A stretch of DNA of 64,000 nucleotides from Marivirga arenosa (GTDB lineage Bacteria; Bacteroidota; Bacteroidia; Cytophagales; Cyclobacteriaceae): positions 2,403,001-2,467,000 of the forward strand of contig NZ_CP129970.2 of assembly GCF_030503895.2 (NCBI RefSeq), read 5' to 3'. Below are positions 15,526 to 25,066 of this stretch, piece by piece. Positions within the stretch are counted from its first letter, which is position 1, and every line of letters starts with the position of its first letter. The position numbers and the translations under genes were made by a program. The notes under the pieces were generated by a model. The model was not told the origin of the DNA. It made no database searches and saw nothing but the letters and a program-made list of their open reading frames with translations.

Positions 15526-16563
15526 CTATTTATTCCGTTTTTTGGTGATGCGTTTTACCTCTTTATCGAAGTCAGATTCGAAATTTTTATCTTGGTCTAC
15601 TCTGAATTTCTGGTATTCTTTTTCTGCTAGTTGTTTGGCTATCTGTGCTGAGATTTTACCGGCATCCTTTAAAACTTTGTAATCATTAAATTGTAAAAAG
15701 CCATCCAGTTTGCTTATCCAATCGCTCATTTTCATAGGGTTTTGTCTTTCTGCCTGAAGCTCAGCAAAATCTAAATACATGGTGACGATACGGTTGAGGT
15801 CTTTGAGTTCTTTTTCTTCTAAGTAATTCTTGGCTACTACTATATCGGTTTTAAGTACTTTTCCTTTTGGTGCGCTTTTCCAGGTGGTTAAGCCCATATG
15901 CGGTTTTTTAGCATCCGCTCTTTCTTTAATAATTTCAGCTGCGGTATGACCCGTAATAGCCCAATGGAGTTTGTTTTGCACTGTTTTGAAGAATGTCTGC
16001 GAGATTTCTGCTTTAGGATCGTAATCAATGCTACATTGAGCATAGATATCGGTGATTTTTTGGTAGAATCTTCTTTCACTTGCTCGAATCTCCCGAATCC
16101 GTTCTAGCAGCTCATCGAAGTAATCTTTACCAAATTGGGCAGAACCTTGTTTTAAACGTTCGTCATCCATAGCAAAGCCTTTGATAATGAATTCACGTAA
16201 AACTTTGGTTGCCCAAATACGGAATTGTGTACCACGCTGTGACTTTACTCGGTAACCCACAGAAATGATGACATCCAAGTTATAATACCTTACGGTGTTT
16301 TCTTGTGTTTTCCCTTTGATAGCGCCATGCGGACTGGTAGTTCGGAAATCCCGAACAACCACTTTCTCATCCAGTTCACCTTCTTCAAATACATTACTAA
16401 TATGCTCCGATATCGTGGATTTGGCTTTTTCGAAAAGCTCTTGCATACCTTTTTGGGTAAGCCAAACAGTTTCATCTTGTAATAGGACATCTACCTTTAC
16501 TTCCCCCGCCTGGGAAACGTAGAGCAGGAATTCGCTTTGGTTGGGGTTAAGGTTGTTGCTCAT
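15526..16563 (-). CDS. RhuM family protein
   Basis: A 345-aa protein with the RhuM signature: EVKVDVLLQDETVWLTQKGM near the N-terminus, the block DVIISVGYRVKSQRGTQFR, and IWATKVLREFIIKGFAMDDE. RhuM proteins were named from a Salmonella pathogenicity island and are frequent passengers of type I restriction loci; their biochemical role is unknown. Here the start codon lies 3 bases after the stop codon of an hsdS remnant, which agrees with that context. The C-terminal third (QAERQNPMKMSDWISKLDGF) is typical of the family. Confidence 0.88.
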   Translation of the reverse strand: MSNNLNPNQSEFLLYVSQAGEVKVDVLLQDETVWLTQKGMQELFEKAKSTISEHISNVFEEGELDEKVVVRDFRTTSPHGAIKGKTQENTVRYYNLDVIISVGYRVKSQRGTQFRIWATKVLREFIIKGFAMDDERLKQGSAQFGKDYFDELLERIREIRASERRFYQKITDIYAQCSIDYDPKAEISQTFFKTVQNKLHWAITGHTAAEIIKERADAKKPHMGLTTWKSAPKGKVLKTDIVVAKNYLEEKELKDLNRIVTMYLDFAELQAERQNPMKMSDWISKLDGFLQFNDYKVLKDAGKISAQIAKQLAEKEYQKFRVDQDKNFESDFDKEVKRITKKRNK

Positions 16564-16565
16564 TT

Positions 16566-16760
16566 TTAATTTAATTCAAGGTCTTTAGTTTGTTCGTTAA
16601 TCCAAGCTAAGGCAGCATTTTCATCTTGTTCTATTGCCATTTCCACTGCTTTTTTTGCTACTTCTAAAAGGTGTTCGGATTGCTTTTTGAGTTTGAAGCT
16701 TTCATTGATTTCATCTTTTATATTCAATTGAATATTGGCATTTAAAATTAATTGATATGA
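16566..16760 (-). pseudogene. 3' remnant of a type I restriction specificity gene (hsdS)
   Basis: Minus-strand codons read NIQLNIKDEINESFKLKKQS, then EHLLEVAKKAVEMAIEQDEN and a stop at 16566. This is the usual C-terminal helix of type I specificity subunits. Only about 64 codons remain, with a stop codon upstream in frame, and no hsdM or hsdR is found in the window. It is directly upstream of the RhuM gene, matching the known operon order, so it marks a deleted type I restriction locus. Confidence 0.65.
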
Positions 16761-16898
16761 CTAAATCCTGAAATTACTGATTTCAAATATATGAATTTTA
16801 TATGAAGGCTAAACCTTTAGGTTTAGTCTTAATGTTGATAATTGTATAAGTTTGTATAATTCAATAAAGTATTAAAACTAACTCGATTCATTTTCGAA

Positions 16899-17669
16899 AA
16901 TCATGAGAGCAAATCAGCACAATATGACTTTGGTTCAGCACTGAATGATAAACTCTATGAGAATTTAAAGAGTGGGCCTGGCTTTATTGAAAGGATAAAA
17001 TCTTTGATTGCCCAAGGCGCTGATATTAATGCTCCGAATTTGAGTAAGGAAACTATTTTTCAGGCTACATCGGACTGTTATCCCAAAATGGATTATGATG
17101 TGGTGCGCTATTTGGTCAATGAAGCGGGAGCAGATATTAATGCTCATGATGATGAGTATGTTACTAGTTTGTATTCCTTGGCTTTGAATGAAGATTCTGA
17201 GCGTTTGAAATTATTCCTTGAGTTGGGCGCCAATCCTAATACCATAACACCAGACACTTTCTAGACTGTTTTAGATGATATTGAATCACTTCATTACTCC
17301 GCCTATGAAGTATTTGAGAATAAGGAAGAATCTTTACTGGAGGCAATTGAAATCTTAAAATCTTATGGAGCAAAAAGCGCTCATGAATTATTTACCACTG
17401 AGCCAAAGGAGTATCTCGCTGTGAATATGTTTTATCCTACTTTTTTGATTTCTAAATATGGGCAAATTAAAGTGGAGGATTTGACTAATGATTCTGATAT
17501 CTTAAAAGCTTTTCAGGAATTAGAAAGTCTTAAACAGCAGCATGAAAATATTAGTGATGAAAAGGAGCGACTGTCCTTTTATAAGGAGGACTGTAGGGAT
17601 CATATTGAGAAAATTAATGGTTTATTGGAGGGACTGGATGTTTTAGAGGGGGTGGAGGTTGTAAAATGA
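16899..17669 (+). pseudogene. Ankyrin-repeat protein gene with an in-frame stop
   Basis: One reading frame carries ankyrin-like units (LIAQGADINAPN; YLVNEAGADINAHDDEY; LFLELGANPNT; ILKSYGAKSA) and then a coiled tail (ELESLKQQHENISDEKERLS). It is interrupted by a TAG at 17262-17264 with continued homologous coding after it, in the same frame. No in-frame ATG is seen at the 5' side (the frame is open back to 16860), so the start is also lost or unusual. The two halves, if translated, would be 86 and 82 aa. It most likely is a decayed gene. Confidence 0.7.
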
Positions 17670-17731
17670 GGGATTATGAATTTGATTTAGGTACTTAAAT
17701 ATCCTATTAAAGCAAATCAAATGGAGGCTGC

Positions 17732-18199
17732 TTAATCATTATTTTTACTCAGTTGGTCAATATATTTCAAAATCATTTTTACTTGCTTTTCTTCTGATTT
17801 CAATGAAATTATTTTACCGATAATTTGATTTCTCTCTTCTTCTGCCAATTTTTTAAATGCTGTCAATACGCCTGAATCTTTGAAAGTTTCTAAAACTTCC
17901 TTTTCTGTAATTTGCTCATTGGAAGTTTGTAAATAGAGAGTTACTGTTACCGTGTCGCCACCGCTTTTATTGATTGCTTTTCTAATGGTGCTATTTATAG
18001 AAATGAGTTTATCCTGATCTCCTATTTTTGCTAAGTTATGACTCTCTATTTTATAGTCGTCAATTGTCCCTGAAACCTTCATAGAGCCCCACTTCCCCAC
18101 TATGTGTTTTGTGTTTGGAATTCGAATATGGTAAGTCCAAGCGCCTTTTCCTGGTTGATATTTTAATTCAAGTTTTTCGTCTTTAACTAATTGCTCCAT
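17732..18199 (-). CDS. DUF1905 / YdeI-like protein
   Basis: A 155-aa protein. Residues about 15-100 fit DUF1905 (GAWTYHIRIPN, KWGSMKVSGTIDDYKI, INSTIRKAINKSGGDTVTVTLYL). Residues about 105-150 resemble the YdeI/OmpD-associated C-terminal helices (FKKLAEEERNQIIGKIISLKSEE). The two domains often occur together. The family has no firm biochemical role. It is a single gene between the ankyrin pseudogene and the metal-efflux cluster. Confidence 0.8.
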   Translation of the reverse strand: MEQLVKDEKLELKYQPGKGAWTYHIRIPNTKHIVGKWGSMKVSGTIDDYKIESHNLAKIGDQDKLISINSTIRKAINKSGGDTVTVTLYLQTSNEQITEKEVLETFKDSGVLTAFKKLAEEERNQIIGKIISLKSEEKQVKMILKYIDQLSKNND

Positions 18200-18674
18200 T
18201 TTCTCGCGATTTGTTTTTTAGCCTACAAGGAATAGCTAGCTGATGCTCTGGATGATTTAATGTGTTATCAGAAAATTACAGGCTATCAACATTAAATCAA
18301 ACATCATTGTTTTTGCACGCCATTTATTCGTTAGAATTGAAGAATGTTCAAGTTAATGGTACCGATTGAGATGGATTTCGGCTATTGGACTAGCTCGCAT
18401 CTAATGGCTGGAAATCTATACTTAATCTTTCTCCCGAGGAGGAGACTGAGTAAGGGGTGTGAGTTTATCTCCCACTTTAAGGGATATTTTGAGAATTGAT
18501 TATATAGAAGTTAGAGAGCTTGTTCCAGAGGAGATTAAAAGTTCAGTTTAAAATTTACCAAGGCGTTTTGTTTCGGAGGAAGCTCGATTAGGAGAAGTTA
18601 AATTTTTAATATGTTAAGAGTGATTTATCAAAAACGGCTTTGATTTCGGTTTACAAGTATTTTTGATTTGCCTA
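18200..18674. other. Intergenic region, no gene seen
   Basis: 475 bases without a credible ORF. A small hairpin (TCTCC-CGAGGA-GGAGA, about 18430-18446) and generally mixed composition are present. It separates defence-like cargo from the metal-efflux cargo and may be a junction between acquired blocks. Confidence 0.4.
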
Positions 18675-18720
18675 GTTGCATAAATGCAATAGCCTTGCAT
18701 GGATTTAATTCCTACCTTTG
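18675..18720 (+). promoter_or_regulatory. Promoter and palindromic operator of the metal-efflux cluster
   Basis: TTGCATAAATGCAA at 18675-18688 is a perfect palindrome (6-bp arms, 2-base spacer); TTGCAT recurs at 18692. A Bacteroidota-type -7 box TACCTTTG lies at 18713-18720, about 18 bases after the TTG at 18692-18694. The palindrome overlaps or abuts the -33 region, fitting repression by a metalloregulator; the Fur-family gene at the end of the cluster is a candidate. Confidence 0.5.
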
Positions 18721-18725
18721 CTTTC

Positions 18726-19046
18726 GTGAAAGTTTTATGCTACATATTGAGTTTTTATTTGATTGCGCTTTGCGGGATACCCTGCTCTGATGCTAAATCA
18801 ATAAATAATGATCAAGAAATCACTTCTTATCGTGATTTAGTAAATGAAAATCAAAGCCATGAGCATAATCAGGAAGAAGATGCTTGTTCACCGCTCTGTG
18901 TATGTCATTGCTGCCATCTCCATTTCTTTCCTATAACAGAAATTCCATTTTCACATCCTGATCTATTATCAGGTTCTTATTCTCTCTATTATCAGGATTT
19001 CAGAACTATTGAAATCTTCGACTTCCTAAAACCTCCTCGTCTATAA
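18726..19046 (+). CDS. DUF6660 family small secreted protein
   Basis: A 106-aa protein started at GTG 18726 (MKVLCYILSFYLIALCGIPC). An ATG at 18699 is rejected because the -7 box lies inside that extension. It has a signal peptide, a His/Glu-rich middle (ENQSHEHNQEEDA) and a Cys/His cluster (CSPLCVCHCCHLHF), which are likely metal ligands. DUF6660 genes typically precede Bacteroidota CusA/CzcA efflux operons, and here it is the first gene of such a cluster. It is probably a periplasmic metal-binding accessory. Confidence 0.8.
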   Translation: MKVLCYILSFYLIALCGIPCSDAKSINNDQEITSYRDLVNENQSHEHNQEEDACSPLCVCHCCHLHFFPITEIPFSHPDLLSGSYSLYYQDFRTIEIFDFLKPPRL

Positions 19047-19357
19047 AGCTTTATTCAACAGGACAGGTGCGCCCTTTTGATAATGATTGGCATTTAGAAA
19101 TTGCTAAGGAGTACCACTATACTGATTGAATGAGCAATTCCAAGAAGACTTAACAGCTGGAAGATTCTTTTATTCTTTCAGCTTGGGGATAGTCTAAATG
19201 ATTCATTAAAATTTGAAGGAAATAAACACCTCATCAAGCTTTAAATAGGTATTGGTGATGTCTATTGAGTTGGTCTCTAAGATGACCATTCAAATTAGAT
19301 TGTGTCCATATAGATTGTGTCCATTTTCCTCTTTTTAAATAACTAATTAAAAGTCTT
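19047..19357. other. Leader region before the efflux pump gene
   Basis: 311 bases without a gene. A hairpin AGCTGGAAGA / TCTTTCAGCT lies at about 19157-19186. AGATTGTGTCCAT occurs twice in tandem at 19297-19309 and 19312-19324, 34 bases before the pump start codon. The role of either is unknown; the hairpin could attenuate and the tandem repeat could be a binding site. Confidence 0.4.
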
Positions 19358-22300
19358 ATGATTAATAAAATCATTTCTTTTTCTATAAAGAATAAATTTA
19401 TTGTGGGTCTGCTCACTATGGCACTCATAGGAGTTGGAACATACTCCATGTACACGGTCAATTTGGGTTCTGTACCCGATATTACCAATAATCAGGTGCA
19501 AGTGATGACCGTTTCGCCTAATCTAGCCACGGAGGATATAGAACAGTTTGTGACTTACCCTGTGGAATTGGCTATGGGTAACTTGCCGGGAGTCAATGAA
19601 ATTAGGTCAGTTTCACGGTTTGGCCTCTCGGTTGTAACCATCGTATTTGAGGATGATATGGGTACTTATTTGCCGAGGCAATTAGTACAAGAAAAGCTTA
19701 ACGACTTACAGGAAACCATCCCTGATAAATTTGGAAGCCCAAGTATGGGGCCGATAACAACAGGCTTGGGTCAAATTTACGAATATACTATTCAGCCTGA
19801 GGAGGGCTATGACTCGGTATATTCCCCAATGGAGCTTCGAAGTATACAAGATTGGATCGTAAAACGGCAATTGACCTTACTGAAGGGAGTAGTTGATATT
19901 AACTCTTTTGGTGGGTATATCAAGCAATATGAAGTAGCCATTAATCCTGAAAAGCTTAAAGCCATGAACGTAAGTATTTCTCAAGTTTATGAGGCACTGG
20001 CTAGAAATAATGTTAATACGGGAGGCGCCTACATAGAGAAAAACCACATGTCTAACTTCATACGAGGGGAAGGTTTAATTAGATCATTAGATGATATCCG
20101 TAAGATATCGGTGAAGACAGAAAACGGTATTCCTATCACTATTGCGGATATAGCAGAAAAAGTGCATTTCGGAAATCAAGTGCGCTATGGAGCTTTTACC
20201 CAGGATGGAAAAGAAGCAGTTGGTGGCATTATCATGATGCTCAAAGGAGCTAACCCAAATAAGGTCATACAGGATGTGAAAGACCGTATGGCAGAAGTGG
20301 AAAAATCGCTTCCTGAAGGTTTAAGCATCAATACGATTATCGACAGAAGTGATTTGATTTCAAGAACCACTGATACGGTTAAAACCAATTTGATTGAGGG
20401 AGCTTTAATTGTGATTTTTGCCTTGGTATTGCTTTTAGGTAGTTTACGAGGTGGTATTATCACCGCTACTACTATTCCGCTTTCGCTTCTATTTGCTTTT
20501 ATACTAATGAAGCAATTTGGTGTTTGGGCTAATCTTATGAGTTTAGGAGCTATTGATTTTGGGATTATCATTGATGGAGCTGTCATCATTATTGAAGGAA
20601 CTGTTTATGAAGTACAAAAGCGGATTAGGTCTGGTAAAGTAAAATTTAATCAGGGCGTGATGGATGATTTGGCTTATGATGCAGGTAGCACTATGATGGG
20701 TTCCGCATTTTTTGGTCAAATCATTATATTGATTGTTTTTGCTCCTATTTTATTTCTCACAGGAGTAGAAGGTAAAATGTTTCAGCCCATGGCTTACACC
20801 TTTGGCTTCGCCATGATAGGGGCTATTCTACTATGCTTGACTTATGTTCCGATGATGTCGGCCTTACTGATGAAGCCCATACAAAACAAGAAGAATTGGT
20901 TTGGTCGATTTGAACGAGCTTTAGAGCGAGTAAGTGATAAGATCATAAGCGCCATTCATAATGCCTACCTACCGCTACTGAAAGGGGCTTTACGTTTCAA
21001 AATGCTGGTTATCATCTTTGCCATTGCTTTACTGGGGGTGGCAGGGTATACATTTTCCAAAATGGGAGGTGAATTTGTGCCACAGTTAGACGAGGGAGAT
21101 ATTGCCATGCAGGCATTGGTAAGGCCAGGCAGCTCACTTAGCGAATCGAAAAAGGTTTCGATTAAAATAGAGCAACTATTGCTCGAAAATTTCCCTGAGA
21201 TTAAAACTGTTACTGCTCGCATTGGTGTGGCAGATATACCAACAGACCCCATGCCAATGGACATAGCCGATATGTATTTAATATTGGAAAAAGATAAAGA
21301 TCAATGGGTTTCCGCTAAGACAAAAAATGAATTGATAGCGAAAATCAAGGAAAAGCTCGAAACGCATCTTACGGGTGTGAATTTTGTTTTTACACAGCCG
21401 GTAGAGCTGCGATTCAACGAATTACTAGAGGGGGTACGGGAAGATATTGCCGTTAAATTATATGGTGATGATTTAGATATTCTTGCTAAGAAGGTACAGG
21501 AAATGGCTGAAATTATTGAGACTGTGCCGGGTGCTGGAGATGTTAATCCTGAACGGACATCAGGCTTACCTCAAATGACAGTGCGCTATAATCGCGATAA
21601 GATTGCGCAATATGGATTGGACATTCAAAAGCTGAATGAATATGTAAGCTCAGCCTTTGCTGGAGGAGTAGCGGGGGTGATTTTTGAAGGAGAAAAGCGT
21701 TTCGATTTAGTCATTCGATTTGATGAAGCCTACAGGCAAAGTATAGAGGATTTACAGACCCTGTATATAGATTTGCCAGACGGTACGCAAGTACCCATTA
21801 AAGAGGTAGCAGACATTAGTTATGTGCCAGGACCCATGCAGATTTCACGCGATGACACTTATAGGAGAACTTATGTGGGCGTCAATACAAGAGGCAGAGA
21901 TGTTGAATCTGTAGTGAAAGACATTCAAGCTAAGCTGGATGCCGAGCTTGACTTACCTCCCGGGTATTATATAAGCTATGGCGGTGAATTTGAAAATCTG
22001 GAGCGGGCAAAAAGTCGTTTGATGATTGTTGTACCCATAGCACTCTTCTTAATATTTGTACTGTTATACTTTGCCTTAAAATCCTTCTCGCAATCCATTA
22101 TGATTTATATCGCTATTCCACTAGCTGCAATTGGGGGTGTTTTTGCTCTTTGGCTGCGAGATATGCCCTTCAGTATTTCAGCAGGGGTAGGCTTTATCGT
22201 ACTATTTGGGGTAGCCGTTTTGAATGGGTTGGTATTAATCAATCGGTTCAATTCATTGAAAGAAGAAGGTGTTACAAGTATTAGAGAACGAATTTTAACA

Positions 22301-23764
22301 GGAACCAAAGAACGAATCAGACCAATTATGCTTACTGCAACAACCGATATTTTTGGATTTTTACCGATGGCATTTTCTGCCTCCGCAGGAGCTGAAGTAC
22401 AGCGGCCTTTGGCCACAGTAGTTATTGGAGGGATGCTTACTGCCACGATGCTTACGCTGGTAGTATTGCCAGTGCTTTACACTTTTGTTGAAGGAAGAAT
22501 TGACAGGAGAAAAGGACTAAGATCACCAAGTGTCAATGTTATTATTATACTGATCATTTGTGGAGGATTATTTGGTTTGTCAAGCTCAGGCCATGCACAA
22601 GGTGTTCAGCAAGATTCGTTTAATGAAATCACTTTAGATGAGGCTAAGAAAAAGGCGGTCGAGAATTATCCTAAAATCAAATCGGCAAAACTGGAAATTG
22701 AAAAGCAACTAGTACTAAAGAAAACAGCTTGGGATTTGGGGAATACTCAGATTTTCACAGGAAGAGAAGAAGCGGGCAATGGTTCTAATGGAGTGTACAC
22801 AAGCATTGGCTTTCAACAGCAAAATATTGATGTTTTTGGTGTCGCCTCTAAGCGAAACCTTCAAAAGGAACAGGTGGTATTAGCAGAAAAAGCACTTGGG
22901 CTATCCATTATTGAGCTGGAGCGCGAAGTAAGTACTGCCTGGGGAATGCTTTATGTAGCAAAAAATAAGTTTGAAGTTTACGATAAACTTGATTCTGTTT
23001 TTAGGGATATAGAGAGAGCAGCTAAAATCAGATTGGAAACAGAAGCTACTTCTAAGTTAGAATTTTTAGCAACAGCCAATCAAGCCAACAAAGTACATAT
23101 TGAAAGAGAGCAAGCCTACAGAGACTACCTAAGTGCCCTGCAACGACTGAATCTGTGGTTTGCTAATGATAGCTTATTCACCGTAGCAGATATTCCATCA
23201 GAACAATTAGATGATCCGCTAAATTTTGTGGCAGATTCTCTAAGAAGTCATCCATTATTGGATATTTCGGCACAAGAAGTTGAAGTGGCAGATGCCATCA
23301 TAAGGGAGAGGCGGTCACAGTTTCTGCCGAAGTTGCAAGGGCAATATGGCAGACAGGAAATTGCAGGCCAGTCTGGGTTTTATACCTATCAGATCGGTAT
23401 AAAAATTCCTTTATTTTTTGCACCTGAACTAGGTAGGTCGCAGTCTGCTAAAATTCAAAAGGATATTGCCAAGCAAAATTATAAAGAGACTCAATTGAAA
23501 TTGAACAATGAATACAATCGTGTTAGAGCGCAGTATCTGAAATGGTACGATTCCTGGAAATATTACCGTGAAGAGGCCTTGCCACTTGCTACCGAACAGC
23601 GGAAAGGTGCTATTGCAGCCTACAGAGAAGGAGCTATCAACTATGTTTCTTTTCTACAAAATATAAAAGACGCAATAAGTATAGAAGTGGATTCATGGAA
23701 TGCTTTCGGTAAATACCTGGAGAGTCGCTATCAATTAGAATATTATTTAAAAACATCAAAATAA
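19358..23764 (+). CDS. CzcA-type RND efflux pump fused to a TolC-like outer membrane protein
   Basis: A 1468-aa protein. Residues 1 to about 1045 are a heavy-metal efflux RND pump with 12 spans. The fourth-span motif DFGIIIDGAVIIIEG (about residues 397-412) carries the Asp/Asp/Glu set of CzcA-like pumps for divalent cations, and differs from the Cu/Ag pump CusA. After about residue 1060 a hydrophobic segment (VNVIIILIICGGLFGLSSSG) acts like a signal peptide, followed by a TolC/OMF domain of about 380 aa (LDEAKKKAVENYPKIKSAKL; EREVSTAWGMLYVAKNKFEVY). Such fusions are known in Bacteroidota; how one chain spans both membranes, or whether it is processed, is unclear. It is followed after 35 bases by the adaptor gene. 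Confidence 0.92.
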   Translation: MINKIISFSIKNKFIVGLLTMALIGVGTYSMYTVNLGSVPDITNNQVQVMTVSPNLATEDIEQFVTYPVELAMGNLPGVNEIRSVSRFGLSVVTIVFEDDMGTYLPRQLVQEKLNDLQETIPDKFGSPSMGPITTGLGQIYEYTIQPEEGYDSVYSPMELRSIQDWIVKRQLTLLKGVVDINSFGGYIKQYEVAINPEKLKAMNVSISQVYEALARNNVNTGGAYIEKNHMSNFIRGEGLIRSLDDIRKISVKTENGIPITIADIAEKVHFGNQVRYGAFTQDGKEAVGGIIMMLKGANPNKVIQDVKDRMAEVEKSLPEGLSINTIIDRSDLISRTTDTVKTNLIEGALIVIFALVLLLGSLRGGIITATTIPLSLLFAFILMKQFGVWANLMSLGAIDFGIIIDGAVIIIEGTVYEVQKRIRSGKVKFNQGVMDDLAYDAGSTMMGSAFFGQIIILIVFAPILFLTGVEGKMFQPMAYTFGFAMIGAILLCLTYVPMMSALLMKPIQNKKNWFGRFERALERVSDKIISAIHNAYLPLLKGALRFKMLVIIFAIALLGVAGYTFSKMGGEFVPQLDEGDIAMQALVRPGSSLSESKKVSIKIEQLLLENFPEIKTVTARIGVADIPTDPMPMDIADMYLILEKDKDQWVSAKTKNELIAKIKEKLETHLTGVNFVFTQPVELRFNELLEGVREDIAVKLYGDDLDILAKKVQEMAEIIETVPGAGDVNPERTSGLPQMTVRYNRDKIAQYGLDIQKLNEYVSSAFAGGVAGVIFEGEKRFDLVIRFDEAYRQSIEDLQTLYIDLPDGTQVPIKEVADISYVPGPMQISRDDTYRRTYVGVNTRGRDVESVVKDIQAKLDAELDLPPGYYISYGGEFENLERAKSRLMIVVPIALFLIFVLLYFALKSFSQSIMIYIAIPLAAIGGVFALWLRDMPFSISAGVGFIVLFGVAVLNGLVLINRFNSLKEEGVTSIRERILTGTKERIRPIMLTATTDIFGFLPMAFSASAGAEVQRPLATVVIGGMLTATMLTLVVLPVLYTFVEGRIDRRKGLRSPSVNVIIILIICGGLFGLSSSGHAQGVQQDSFNEITLDEAKKKAVENYPKIKSAKLEIEKQLVLKKTAWDLGNTQIFTGREEAGNGSNGVYTSIGFQQQNIDVFGVASKRNLQKEQVVLAEKALGLSIIELEREVSTAWGMLYVAKNKFEVYDKLDSVFRDIERAAKIRLETEATSKLEFLATANQANKVHIEREQAYRDYLSALQRLNLWFANDSLFTVADIPSEQLDDPLNFVADSLRSHPLLDISAQEVEVADAIIRERRSQFLPKLQGQYGRQEIAGQSGFYTYQIGIKIPLFFAPELGRSQSAKIQKDIAKQNYKETQLKLNNEYNRVRAQYLKWYDSWKYYREEALPLATEQRKGAIAAYREGAINYVSFLQNIKDAISIEVDSWNAFGKYLESRYQLEYYLKTSK

Positions 23765-23799
23765 GTCATAAAATCATCAGATTTATAAAACATAAAGCA

Positions 23800-25008
23800 A
23801 TGAAAAATCAAATTATATATATTCTGGTATTCTTCTTTTTCGGAACAGCAATTACAGCTTGTGGCAGTAAATCAACTGGAATAGAAAATAAAACAAAGGA
23901 TAAATCAGCAGAAGAGGCTGGACAAAAAGAAGCGGGAATGTCTGTTTTACATCTTTCCAATCTTAAGTTTGAAAGCCTAGGGATAAAGGTGGATTCCCTG
24001 CCTAGCCGCAACCTATCTGGAATTGTAGAGGCAAATGGACATTTAGAAGTTCCTCCACAGCATGAAGCTACCGTTACTGGCATATTAGGAGCCAATGTAA
24101 CAAGTATAAAAGTGATTGAAGGAGATAAGGTTAAAAAAGGTGAAGTATTGGCTTTCTTGTCACACCCTAATCTCAGCAATCTTCAAAGTAACTATATACA
24201 AGCTTATAGTCAATTCCAGTATCTTGAGAAAGAGATGCAAAGACAAAAGCGCCTTTATGAGGAGGAAGTAGGCTCAGGAAAGGATTACCAGGAGACCTTA
24301 GCAAATTACCAAGCAAAACAAGGAGAAATGAAGGGTTATGAAGCTCAATTGAAACAATTAAGTTTAAACATAAGAAGAATTCAGGCTGGTGAAATTTATC
24401 AGTATGTACCTGTTGTCAGTCCTATAAATGGGTACATAGAAAAAGTCAAAGTTCAGATCGGCCAATATGTTGAGCCTCAAACTGAAATGTTCATGATTGT
24501 GAATACAGAACATGTTCATGCGGATTTGATGGTGTTTGAAAAGGATGTTCATAAAGTGGAGGTAGGCCAACAAATGAAATTCTCGGTTGCTTCAGTGCCA
24601 GGTGCAAATTTGACTGCTAAAATTTATTCTGTGGGTAAGAAATTTGAGCAGAACCCAAAAGCGGTACATGTTCATGCAGAAATTGAGCAGAAGGAAAATT
24701 TTTTAATCCCCGGTATGTATATTAATGCTAGAATTGAAACTAGTAATAAGCAAGCCATAGCATTACCAGAGGAAGCCATTATTGAAGAAGATGGAAAGCC
24801 TTATATTTTCCTTGCAGAAGAGCTTCAAAAAGACGGTGAAACAGAATGGGCTTTTCAAGCTGTGGAAATACGAACTGGGTTGAAGGCATATGGATGGGTT
24901 GAGATAAAACTTCTGGAGCCACTTCCAGCAGGGGAGCTAGTCGCATGGAGTGATGCTTACTATTTGATTTCAGAGATGAATAAAAGTAAGGCCTCTCATG
25001 GACATTAG
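23800..25008 (+). CDS. RND efflux periplasmic adaptor lipoprotein (CzcB-like)
   Basis: A 402-aa membrane-fusion protein with lipobox Cys21 (GTAITACGSK). Residues about 80-115 are the first barrel-sandwich half (VTGILGANVTSIKVIEGDKV), about 120-190 the coiled-coil hairpin (YIQAYSQFQYLEKEMQRQKR), and about 200-225 the second half (VVSPINGYIEKVKVQIGQYV). Beta-barrel and membrane-proximal domains follow. A C-terminal KASHGH may bind metal. It links the CzcA and TolC parts of the upstream fusion in the periplasm. Confidence 0.92.
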   Translation: MKNQIIYILVFFFFGTAITACGSKSTGIENKTKDKSAEEAGQKEAGMSVLHLSNLKFESLGIKVDSLPSRNLSGIVEANGHLEVPPQHEATVTGILGANVTSIKVIEGDKVKKGEVLAFLSHPNLSNLQSNYIQAYSQFQYLEKEMQRQKRLYEEEVGSGKDYQETLANYQAKQGEMKGYEAQLKQLSLNIRRIQAGEIYQYVPVVSPINGYIEKVKVQIGQYVEPQTEMFMIVNTEHVHADLMVFEKDVHKVEVGQQMKFSVASVPGANLTAKIYSVGKKFEQNPKAVHVHAEIEQKENFLIPGMYINARIETSNKQAIALPEEAIIEEDGKPYIFLAEELQKDGETEWAFQAVEIRTGLKAYGWVEIKLLEPLPAGELVAWSDAYYLISEMNKSKASHGH

Positions 25009-25066
25009 ATTGAATTTCAAAATTTTCAGAACATGCGGTTTTGTATCAGTTAATATTTAACAAAAT

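Noticed and set aside
18699-18725. The ATG at 18699 as the start of the DUF6660 gene
   Set aside because: The -7 promoter box lies at 18713-18720, inside this extension, and the signal peptide begins properly at GTG 18726.
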